From positions 1 to 5,137 of the forward strand of contig CAKRMZ010000057.1 of NCBI GenBank assembly GCA_934365155.1: a DNA stretch of 5,137 nt. Direction: 5' to 3'. The position numbers were made by a program, and so were the translations under genes. This document shows positions 1 to 5,065 of the stretch, one piece after another. The number at the start of each line of letters is the position of its first letter. Position 1 is the stretch's first letter. The stretch is from an uncultured Eubacteriales bacterium (GTDB taxonomy: Bacteria > Bacillota > Clostridia > Oscillospirales > CAG-272). The notes beneath the pieces are model-generated. The model saw only the letters and a program-made list of their open reading frames with translations, had not been told where the DNA came from and did no database searches.

Positions 1-867
1 GCACAAGGTCGTTATGCTCTGTGCGACAAAGTCGCTGCAGGCGATGATTCTATCACCGTTGACGGAAAAACCATCAAAATTTATGCAGAAAAAGACGCAA
101 AAGATCTTCCTTGGAAAGAACTCGGTGTTGACGTTGTATTAGAGTGCACCGGTTTCTATACTTCCAAAGAAAAAGCTCAGGCACACATTGATGCCGGTGC
201 TAAAAAAGTAGTAATTTCCGCTCCGGCAGGCAAAGATCTGCCCACGATCGTATACGGCGTTAATGAAAAAACTCTCAGCAAAGACGACAAAATCATCTCT
301 GCTGCATCCTGCACCACCAACTGCTTGGCTCCTATGGCAAAAGCACTCAATGACTATGCTCCGATTCAAAGCGGTATCATGACCACTGTTCACGCATATA
401 CCGGTGACCAGATGACACTGGACGGCCCGCACAGAAAAGGCGATCTCAGACGTGCTCGTGCCGCTGCTGCCAACATCGTTCCGAACTCCACCGGTGCTGC
501 AAAAGCAATCGGACTTGTTATTCCGGAATTGAACGGCAAGCTGATCGGTTCTGCACAAAGAGTTCCGGTTATTACCGGTTCTACCACTATTTTAGTTGCT
601 GTAGTAAAAGGTGAAAACGTCACAAAAGACAGCATCAATGCTGCAATGAAGGCTGCTGCTACTCCTTCCTTCGGTTATACGGAAGAACAACTCGTTTCCT
701 CCGATATTATCGGTATTACCTATGGTTCTCTGTTCGATGCAACACAGACAATGGTAACGGATATGGGCAATGGCATGTATCAGGTTCAGGTTGTTTCTTG
801 GTATGATAACGAGAACTCCTATACCAGCCAAATGGTTAGAACCATCAAATATTTTGCAGAAATCTAA
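1..867 (+). CDS. gap: Glyceraldehyde-3-phosphate dehydrogenase, type I (5' part outside window)
   Basis: Cytosolic glycolytic enzyme that oxidises glyceraldehyde-3-phosphate, with phosphate and NAD(P), to 1,3-bisphosphoglycerate. The open frame runs from the first base to a TAA at 865-867 and gives 288 residues. Against the usual 335-340 residues about 50 are missing, including the N-terminal dinucleotide-binding motif, so NAD versus NADP preference cannot be judged. The catalytic motif SCTTNCLAP is visible, with the nucleophilic Cys at visible codon 104 and the assisting His of TTVHAYTGDQ at codon 131; this 27-residue spacing is the family norm. Other landmarks are DGPHRKGDLRRARAAA, the NSTGAAKA phosphate-site loop, the RVPV segment and the C-terminal SWYDNENSY. 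No frame break is seen. It is followed by two terminators and converges on the amidase gene. Family assignment is certain; the style is that of Firmicutes. Confidence 0.97.
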   Translation, partial: AQGRYALCDKVAAGDDSITVDGKTIKIYAEKDAKDLPWKELGVDVVLECTGFYTSKEKAQAHIDAGAKKVVISAPAGKDLPTIVYGVNEKTLSKDDKIISAASCTTNCLAPMAKALNDYAPIQSGIMTTVHAYTGDQMTLDGPHRKGDLRRARAAAANIVPNSTGAAKAIGLVIPELNGKLIGSAQRVPVITGSTTILVAVVKGENVTKDSINAAMKAAATPSFGYTEEQLVSSDIIGITYGSLFDATQTMVTDMGNGMYQVQVVSWYDNENSYTSQMVRTIKYFAEI

Positions 868-880
868 GTCTGTAAATTCA

Positions 881-918
881 ACAGGACCGGCGATATGAAA
901 TCGTCGGTCCTGTTTTTT
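881..918 (+). terminator. Intrinsic terminator of gap
   Basis: A 14-bp stem (881-894 with 900-913, one G-U pair) and a 5-nt loop, followed by six Ts at 913-918. It starts 13 bases after the gap stop codon. This is a textbook strong intrinsic terminator on the + strand. Confidence 0.93.
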
Positions 919-926
919 ATCCATAT

Positions 927-963
927 AAAAACCGTCGCATTGAAATTCAATGCGACGGTTTTT
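927..963. terminator. Bidirectional terminator between gap and the amidase gene
   Basis: Perfect inverted repeat with 18-base arms (927-944 and 946-963) around a single central base. The arms begin with five As and end with five Ts, so RNA from either strand forms a GC-containing hairpin ending in a U tract. It can back up the gap terminator on the + strand, and it lies 45 bases past the amidase stop codon on the - strand, where it is the only good terminator for that gene. Confidence 0.88.
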
Positions 964-1008
964 ACATAAAATAATTACTCAAATACGCGATTTCACCCAA
1001 TCGGAATT

Positions 1009-1947
1009 TCAACTGATACCGCCCACCGACATAAGATAATTTACAATGCCGTCTGAAATTCCCTGAGCCATCTTCTGACGCCAATCTTCCGTAAGCATCA
1101 AAGCAGCGGCCTCCGGATTTGTCACAAAATCGGTCTCAATCAGTACGCTCGGAACAGTAATTTTCCTGCACACATAATATGCTTCAGAGGCCTTCATTGA
1201 AAAGCAACGCGCCAAAACCGGTGATACAACCGCCTTATCAATCGACTGTGCGATGGACTGTGCAAGCTGTGGAGTTATTTTAGGATTGTTATTTTCATAA
1301 TAATAAATACGGGTCCCGCGTGTGCTGGTATCGCTTTCAAACGAATTGCAATGAACAGAAATAAAATATGCAATTTCAGAATGCGAATTGAAAAACTCTA
1401 CCCGTTTTTGAGGATTAAACAAATACCACTTTTCCCCGCTGGGTTTTGTATCGTTCTCCCGAGTCATAATTACCTGATATCCGCGGCTTTCAAGAATTTC
1501 GCGAATACGGAAACAGATATCCAAAACAATTTCTTTTTCACTGGTGTTTTTTAAATAATCCGACACGGTACCGGGATCATCATACCCATGCCCCGGATCC
1601 AAGCAAATTACTTTTCTTCCGGGCGATACCACCGGCGTATCGACATCACTTGTAATCGAAGGAGGTACCGCGGTCACTCTATCTGTTATTTTTTCTGTTG
1701 CTTTTCCCGTATTTTTTCCTGTATTCAACTCATCGGTTTCCTCAGAGTTTATGTCGCTTGAGGTAGCCTTATCCGACGTAATATATGCATCGGAAGTGCC
1801 GTCTGCCGGCAAATTCGGGTTAAATTGTCCCTTTATGGCCAAAGCAACCGATACGCATATGCCGACCAAAAGAACGATCAGAACTGCTAAAAATACCAAT
1901 TGAAATCGCCGTTTCCGCCGATTTGCAATTTTTCGGCTGAGATCCAT
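1009..1947 (-). CDS. Membrane-anchored N-acetylmuramoyl-L-alanine amidase (Amidase_3 family)
   Basis: Zinc peptidoglycan hydrolase expected to cleave the bond between N-acetylmuramic acid and the L-alanine of the stem peptide, outside the membrane. I chose the ATG at 1947 (312 residues). The frame stays open up to a TTG at 2034, but that codon lies only about 5 nt from the predicted transcription start. Layout: basic N-terminus (RKIANRRKRR), one membrane segment at about 15-38, a low-complexity Ser/Thr/Asp/Lys linker at about 41-108, then the catalytic domain at about 111-306. Expected metal and catalytic residues are present: H120 in DPGHG, E137 in SEKEI, H199 in SVHCNS and E271 in VLIETDF. 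No cell-wall-binding repeats follow, so attachment is by the N-terminal anchor. The linker holds four degenerate NTGK-like units. No clear Shine-Dalgarno sequence precedes the ATG. Family is clear; the cellular role (division, sporulation or turnover) is not. Confidence 0.93.
   Translation of the reverse strand: MDLSRKIANRRKRRFQLVFLAVLIVLLVGICVSVALAIKGQFNPNLPADGTSDAYITSDKATSSDINSEETDELNTGKNTGKATEKITDRVTAVPPSITSDVDTPVVSPGRKVICLDPGHGYDDPGTVSDYLKNTSEKEIVLDICFRIREILESRGYQVIMTRENDTKPSGEKWYLFNPQKRVEFFNSHSEIAYFISVHCNSFESDTSTRGTRIYYYENNNPKITPQLAQSIAQSIDKAVVSPVLARCFSMKASEAYYVCRKITVPSVLIETDFVTNPEAAALMLTEDWRQKMAQGISDGIVNYLMSVGGIS
1678..1725 (-). repeat. Degenerate 12-bp tandem repeat in the amidase linker
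   Basis: Four consecutive 12-base units encode NTGK, NTGK, ATEK and ITDR (residues 75-90 of the 312-residue form). The first two units differ at a single base; the others are more diverged. They lie in the hydrophilic linker between the membrane anchor and the catalytic domain, where a change in copy number would alter spacer length without changing the frame. Confidence 0.6.
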
Positions 1948-2045
1948 ATTGTGGCGATTTTCAAACCCATTATTGTGAAAAGAATTGTTAATTGTAAACA
2001 CCGTCGCTTTCCGCAATTCAAACAAATAAACCAAACTACAATGTC

Positions 2046-2074
2046 ATTATCTCAAAACCTAAAATAAAAGTCAA
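2046..2074 (-). promoter_or_regulatory. SigA-type promoter of the amidase gene
   Basis: On the - strand, -35 TTGACT (2069-2074) and -10 GATAAT (2046-2051) are separated by 17 bp, with a TG one base upstream of the -10 (extended -10). The predicted start is near 2039, giving a leader of about 92 nt before the ATG at 1947. It lies between asnA and the amidase, so the amidase has its own promoter even if asnA transcripts read through. Confidence 0.8.
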
Positions 2075-2156
2075 GTTCTTTAAATACATTTTTTGGAGTA
2101 AAAATATTCCGACGAGTACCGAAATTTTACCGGTTTATATAAAACTATCGTTTTAT

Positions 2157-3164
2157 TTATAATAACACAATACCGTTCTTTTCGCACTCTTGTTTCGTAT
2201 TATCATCCCAAATAGACACTTGCACTTCTCCGATATGTGCCTTATTGGTCAAAAGCATGCACAAGCGGGATTGACCGATACCGCCGCCTATCGTCAGCGG
2301 CAATTCTCCATTCAAAAGCATTTTATGGAACCAGAATCCCCTGCGTGAATCACATCCGGATTTCGAAAGCTGCTCATCCAAAGCTTTTTCATCCACACGG
2401 ATTCCCATCGATGAAACTTCGAATGCACATTGCAAAACATCATTCCAGAACAATATGTCTCCGTTGAGCGACCAATCGTCATAATCCGGTGCACGGCCGT
2501 CATGTTTGATTCCGGAACGCAAAACATCTCCGATCCCCATTACAAAAGCAGTTTTATGCTCACGTACATATGCGTTTTCTCTCTCTTTCGGAGAAAGCTG
2601 CGGATATAGATCCTCCAGTTCCTGAGTCGTAATAAAGCTGATTTCTCTGCTTAATTTATTCTTTAAAGCGGGATATTTCGCTTGCAGAATTTCCTGTGTG
2701 TCGCAAATTGCATCTACAATTTTCGTAACAATCATTTTAAGAAAATCAACATTTCGATCCGAACGTTCAATTACACGCTCCCAATCCCACTGATCCACAT
2801 AAATGGAATGAACATTATCCATCTCTTCATCGCGACGGATCGCATTCATATCAGTATAAAGTCCGGTACCGGCAGCAAAACCGTATTTTCCCAGAGCCAT
2901 TCTCTTCCACTTTGCTAAGGAATGTACAATCTGAGCAGTCGTTTTTGTTTCGGCAATATCAAAGGAAACCGGACGTTCCACACCGTTCAAGTCATCATTC
3001 AATCCGCTTTTCGGATCAACAAACAAAGGTGCGGATACACGTTTCAAATTGAGCACAGCACTCAGGTTGTCTTCAAAAGTTCGTTTCAATAGGCTGATTG
3101 CATTTTGCGTTTCATAAAGGCTCAGCGGGCTCTGATAGTTATCCGGCGCATAAAATTTACTCAT
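2157..3164 (-). CDS. asnA: Aspartate--ammonia ligase (asparagine synthetase A)
   Basis: Cytosolic enzyme that makes asparagine from aspartate, ammonia and ATP through an aspartyl-AMP intermediate; its fold is related to class II aminoacyl-tRNA synthetases. The 335-residue length matches the family (E. coli AsnA is about 330). Family signatures are intact: DDLNG at 57-61, HSLAKWKRMALGKYGF at 81-96, the GTGLYTDMNAIRRDE region at 99-113, HSIYVDQWDWERV at 119-131, GRAPDYDDWSLNGDILFW at 223-240, EVSSMGIRVD at 249-258 and IGGGIGQSRLCMLL at 292-305. The ATG at 3164 is preceded by GAGG (3178-3175) with 10 bases between. A consensus promoter overlaps the end of the upstream acetyltransferase gene, and the leader can fold but is too short for a T-box. 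No strong terminator follows; the AT-rich 7-bp hairpin at about 2139-2156 has no U tract. Confidence 0.98.
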   Translation of the reverse strand: MSKFYAPDNYQSPLSLYETQNAISLLKRTFEDNLSAVLNLKRVSAPLFVDPKSGLNDDLNGVERPVSFDIAETKTTAQIVHSLAKWKRMALGKYGFAAGTGLYTDMNAIRRDEEMDNVHSIYVDQWDWERVIERSDRNVDFLKMIVTKIVDAICDTQEILQAKYPALKNKLSREISFITTQELEDLYPQLSPKERENAYVREHKTAFVMGIGDVLRSGIKHDGRAPDYDDWSLNGDILFWNDVLQCAFEVSSMGIRVDEKALDEQLSKSGCDSRRGFWFHKMLLNGELPLTIGGGIGQSRLCMLLTNKAHIGEVQVSIWDDNTKQECEKNGIVLL

Positions 3165-3185
3165 AATAATACAACCTCAATCTTT

Positions 3186-3237
3186 TATGGTAATTTAAAA
3201 ACGAAAACGTTTCTTTTGTCCAAGTAAAATTGCCATA
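3186..3237 (-). promoter_or_regulatory. Foldable leader of asnA
   Basis: The asnA leader contains a long-range inverted repeat: 3227-3237 pairs with 3186-3196 over 11 positions with one A-C mismatch. Between the arms a smaller AAACG/CGTTT hairpin with a TTTT loop forms at about 3204-3217. The structure ends 21 bases before the ATG and does not cover the GAGG ribosome site. It is not a T-box, for which the leader of about 93 nt is far too short. It could be an RNA element, or the palindromic centre could be a protein-binding DNA operator. Function is unknown. Confidence 0.4.
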
Positions 3238-3263
3238 TCTAAAATAATTACTAAACAAAAGCA

Positions 3264-3293
3264 ATTATATCATTCCTTATATAACATTGTCAA
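3264..3293 (-). promoter_or_regulatory. Consensus SigA-type promoter of asnA
   Basis: On the - strand, a perfect -35 TTGACA (3288-3293) and a perfect -10 TATAAT (3264-3269) are spaced by 18 bp, with a TG extended -10 element. The TGA stop codon of the acetyltransferase (3290-3292) lies inside the -35 hexamer. The predicted start is near 3257, about 93 nt upstream of the asnA ATG. Confidence 0.87.
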
Positions 3294-3931
3294 GATCGCT
3301 TTGGGTGCAGGATTCGTGCTCTGGATAATTCCTTCAATAATTTTTTAAAGCAAATAAAACTCTGTCCGTTGCGCAAAAGTTCAGGATATCCGATGATCGG
3401 AGACTGCTCTGCCCGATGGTCAGCTATTATCTTTTCCATCCATATCATGTGATACCAGCGACCGAACTTATAACCGCATTGATGAAACTCACCGATCTTT
3501 GAAAAGCCCAAATGTGCGTGAAACTCAGCACTGTTTCTCGTTAAATATTCATCATTTTGCTCCGGATATGCTATACAAGCATATAGATTAAGAATTCCCA
3601 TATCATGCAAAGATTTTTGCAACGCTTCATAAAGGATCCTGCCCAGTCCGCACTTTTGAGCATTGCGATCAAGATATATCGTCATTTCGCAGGACCAATC
3701 ATAGGCGGCTCTGCCGACAAAAGCACCTGCATACGCAAACCCCTTGATTTCACCGTCATACAGAATGACAAGGTACGGATACCGCCGCATCGTTTCTCGC
3801 ATACGCTTTTTAAATTCCCTTATGTCCGGAGTATTGTATTCAAATGTAATCGCCGTATTTTTTACATAATAATCGTAAATTTCAAGAATACGTTTTGCGT
3901 CTTGTAACGTAGCATCACGAACTTCAATCAT
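3290..3931 (-). CDS. GNAT N-acetyltransferase, phosphinothricin-acetyltransferase-like
   Basis: Predicted cytosolic acetyl-CoA-dependent N-acetyltransferase. The start MIEVRDATLQDAKRILEIYDYYV and the NTAITFEYNTP segment at about 25-35 match the COG1247 type that includes Pat/Bar and methionine sulfoximine acetyltransferases. The acetyl-CoA loop is QKCGLGRILYEAL at 92-104. NSAEFHAHLGFSKIGEF at 133-149 and GYKFGRWYHMIWMEK at 153-167 match the family's C-terminal signature. The core ends near 170, the usual family length, yet about 43 further residues (LLRNGQSFICFKKLLKELSRARI and beyond) form a basic tail that I do not recognise. The ATG at 3931 has AAGGA (3946-3942) 10 bases upstream and its own promoter. 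No terminator separates it from asnA. The substrate cannot be told from sequence; amino-acid analogues such as phosphinothricin or methionine sulfoximine are known for relatives only. Confidence 0.9.
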   Translation of the reverse strand: MIEVRDATLQDAKRILEIYDYYVKNTAITFEYNTPDIREFKKRMRETMRRYPYLVILYDGEIKGFAYAGAFVGRAAYDWSCEMTIYLDRNAQKCGLGRILYEALQKSLHDMGILNLYACIAYPEQNDEYLTRNSAEFHAHLGFSKIGEFHQCGYKFGRWYHMIWMEKIIADHRAEQSPIIGYPELLRNGQSFICFKKLLKELSRARILHPKRS

Positions 3932-3967
3932 AACATCAACATCCTTACAACATATACTTATGCATAT

Positions 3968-3996
3968 ATTATATCACTTGTTTAAATAAGTATAAA
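3968..3996 (-). promoter_or_regulatory. SigA-type promoter of the acetyltransferase gene
   Basis: On the - strand, -10 TATAAT (3968-3973) carries a TG extended element and sits 17 bp from a weaker -35 TTTATA (3991-3996, 4 of 6 consensus). The predicted start is near 3961, about 30 nt before the ATG. It lies directly downstream of the terminator of the preceding gene. Confidence 0.75.
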
Positions 3997-4008
3997 GAAC
4001 AAAAAAGC

Positions 4009-4040
4009 AAAAAAAGCGGGACTGTAGAAAATACAGCCCC
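4009..4040 (-). terminator. Intrinsic terminator of the HicB/DinB-like gene
   Basis: On the - strand a 9-bp stem (4032-4040 with 4018-4026, one G-U pair) and a 5-nt loop are followed by GC, seven Ts (4015-4009) and a second T run at 4006-4001. It lies about 110 bases past the stop codon at 4151 and just before the acetyltransferase promoter. Confidence 0.87.
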
Positions 4041-4150
4041 ACAATGGAATGTATGTGTACGACAAAATCTCGTTTTTGGGGCGATTTCTTAGAGTATGGC
4101 GGAGGATAAGTATTCTTTAACACATCGTACCGTATGTTAAGACTCCTTCT
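4041..4150 (-). other. Gene-free 3' region of the HicB/DinB-like gene
   Basis: These 110 bases separate the stop codon at 4151 from the terminator at 4009-4040. No gene with a plausible start and ribosome site was found on either strand. A short AAATC/GATTT inverted repeat around 4066-4087 is the only structure noted. It most likely forms a long 3' untranslated region. Confidence 0.5.
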
Positions 4151-4852
4151 TCAAAAGTAAAACGGATTTTCAATGCTTTTCGTCCCAAAGACTTTTGTAG
4201 CCATTCGATACATCGCCTTGGCGTGAATGCGATCATGCCAGATGAATCGACGAAGCACCTTGCGGAGAGACCAATCTTCTCCATAGCTGCCTGCAATGAC
4301 CGCATTTTCAAGGAAGTTCGGCTTTGCTTCCAGCACTTCGAATCCGCGTTTGCGGCACGCATAGATGCTCCCGTCGTTGTCAGCATCAACATGAATCTCC
4401 GAAAAATAATACTTGTTTACATTTTTTGTATGCACATACATTTCATCAGCCGAGCGCGGGACTTTGCCGTAAAAGGTCTTTCGTTCGGGAGCAGCCATTG
4501 CATTCTTATCGGGAACAGAATCATACAAGGAAAGAAAGTCCTGCGCTGATTTCAGTGCAAGTGCCTTTAAATTTCTATACTCTTCTGCTGTCAGCGGCGC
4601 TTTTTCACTTTCAAAAAGCACATCGGAATCCGCGTCACAGATCGCAAGCGCAGAAACCTTTTCCTCAATGATGGCGATATCCATACTTATTTCTGTTTTT
4701 TTGCCGCACCAATTAAGATAAGAAGATATTTCACCTTCCATTTTCCGAGCAGCAGCTTCCAAAGTTTCTCCGCGGGTATATGCACCTACAAAATCCACCG
4801 CATAAAGCAAAGTGTCGCTGCCGTTATGCTCCCATATACAATTGATCGCCAT
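4151..4852 (-). CDS. Uncharacterised protein: HicB-like N-terminus joined to a DinB-like metal-binding C-terminus
   Basis: I do not recognise a named gene. The ATG at 4852 gives 233 residues. An in-frame ATG at 4879 lies at the predicted transcription start and has no ribosome site, whereas 4852 has GGGGAA 5 bases upstream. Residues about 14-48 (LLYAVDFVGAYTRG, then ETLEAAARKMEGEISSYL) follow the HicB antitoxin-type pattern 'Y-A-x-D-x-x-G, G-x-T-L-E-E-A'. Residues about 126-223 resemble the DinB/DfsB four-helix family: one His in YVHTKNVNKYYFSEI (H141) and an HxxxH pair in WHDRIHAKAMYRM (H206, H210) form a plausible three-His metal site. A Lys/Ala-rich helix (about 89-110) links the parts. 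No membrane segment is present. No HicA-like toxin gene is adjacent, so a toxin-antitoxin role is unsupported; binding a metal or a small thiol or ligand is only a guess from DinB relatives. It has its own promoter and terminator. Confidence 0.85.
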   Translation of the reverse strand: MAINCIWEHNGSDTLLYAVDFVGAYTRGETLEAAARKMEGEISSYLNWCGKKTEISMDIAIIEEKVSALAICDADSDVLFESEKAPLTAEEYRNLKALALKSAQDFLSLYDSVPDKNAMAAPERKTFYGKVPRSADEMYVHTKNVNKYYFSEIHVDADNDGSIYACRKRGFEVLEAKPNFLENAVIAGSYGEDWSLRKVLRRFIWHDRIHAKAMYRMATKVFGTKSIENPFYF

Positions 4853-4857
4853 GGTAC

Positions 4858-4863
4858 TTCCCC
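4858..4863 (-). promoter_or_regulatory. Ribosome-binding site deciding the start of the HicB/DinB-like gene
   Basis: GGGGAA on the - strand sits 5 bases before the ATG at 4852. The competing ATG at 4879 has only an AT-rich run in front of it and begins at the predicted transcription start. The match to the Shine-Dalgarno core is moderate. Confidence 0.5.
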
Positions 4864-4886
4864 AATCGTTTTCTCTCATTTTTTAT

Positions 4887-4914
4887 ATTATAGCACATAC
4901 CTCTTATTTTTCAA
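4887..4914 (-). promoter_or_regulatory. SigA-type promoter of the HicB/DinB-like gene
   Basis: On the - strand, -35 TTGAAA (4909-4914) and -10 TATAAT (4887-4892) are separated by 16 bp, with a TG extended element. The predicted start is near 4880, so the leader is about 28 nt when translation starts at 4852. Confidence 0.78.
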
Positions 4915-4936
4915 CATTTCGCCGTCCCATGCAAGC

Positions 4937-4972
4937 AAAAAAAGCCCCCCACCCGTTTTATTGGATGGTGGG
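4937..4972 (-). terminator. Second terminator-like hairpin between tRNA-Asn and the HicB/DinB-like gene
   Basis: On the - strand CCCACC (4972-4967) pairs with GGTGGG (4953-4948) across a 13-nt loop. GGGC and seven Ts (4943-4937) follow. The stem is short and the loop is wide, so it is weaker than its neighbours. It lies downstream of the strong tRNA terminator and upstream of the next promoter, where it could act as a backup terminator. Confidence 0.5.
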
Positions 4973-5019
4973 TTTCACTTATATGTTCTCATGAATATCC
5001 GAACCTACATATAAAAAGC

Positions 5020-5060
5020 AAAAAAAGAAGTGGTCTGTAAGAAAAGACTTACAGACCACT
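5020..5060 (-). terminator. Strong intrinsic terminator of tRNA-Asn
   Basis: A perfect 13-bp stem (5048-5060 with 5029-5041) and a 6-nt loop are followed on the - strand by TC, seven Ts (5026-5020) and another T run at 5017-5013. It begins 5 bases after the encoded CCA of the tRNA. Confidence 0.93.
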
Positions 5061-5065
5061 GCAAA

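Noticed and set aside
390..638. Long - strand frames opposite gap.
   Set aside because: They are antisense shadows of a strongly conserved coding region; no promoter or ribosome site supports them.
1659..1675. T-box-like sequence (AAGGAGGTACCGCGG) on the + strand.
   Set aside because: It lies antisense inside the amidase coding region, has no upstream specifier structure, no following terminator hairpin and no downstream + strand gene. The match is best explained by the codons for Thr-Ala-Val-Pro-Pro.
1887..1970. Small 27-codon upstream frame overlapping the amidase start.
   Set aside because: It has no ribosome site, is out of frame with the amidase and shows no recognisable peptide; it is probably chance.
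2001..2008. ACCGTCGC shared between the amidase leader and the palindromic terminator at 931-938.
   Set aside because: An 8-base match in 5 kb is expected by chance and does not extend.
1948..2034. Longer amidase reading frame starting at TTG 2034 (341 residues).
   Set aside because: The TTG is about 5 nt from the predicted transcription start, with no room for a ribosome site, and the extra residues do not look like a signal or anchor. The basic stretch and membrane segment follow the ATG at 1947.
2139..2156. Hairpin (ATAAAAC/GTTTTAT with a 4-nt loop) after asnA as a terminator.
   Set aside because: The stem is only 7 bp, nearly all A-T, and no U tract follows; termination would be poor.
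4117..4392. 91-residue - strand frame within the HicB/DinB-like gene.
   Set aside because: It overlaps the better supported frame, has no ribosome site or domain pattern, and looks like a shadow.
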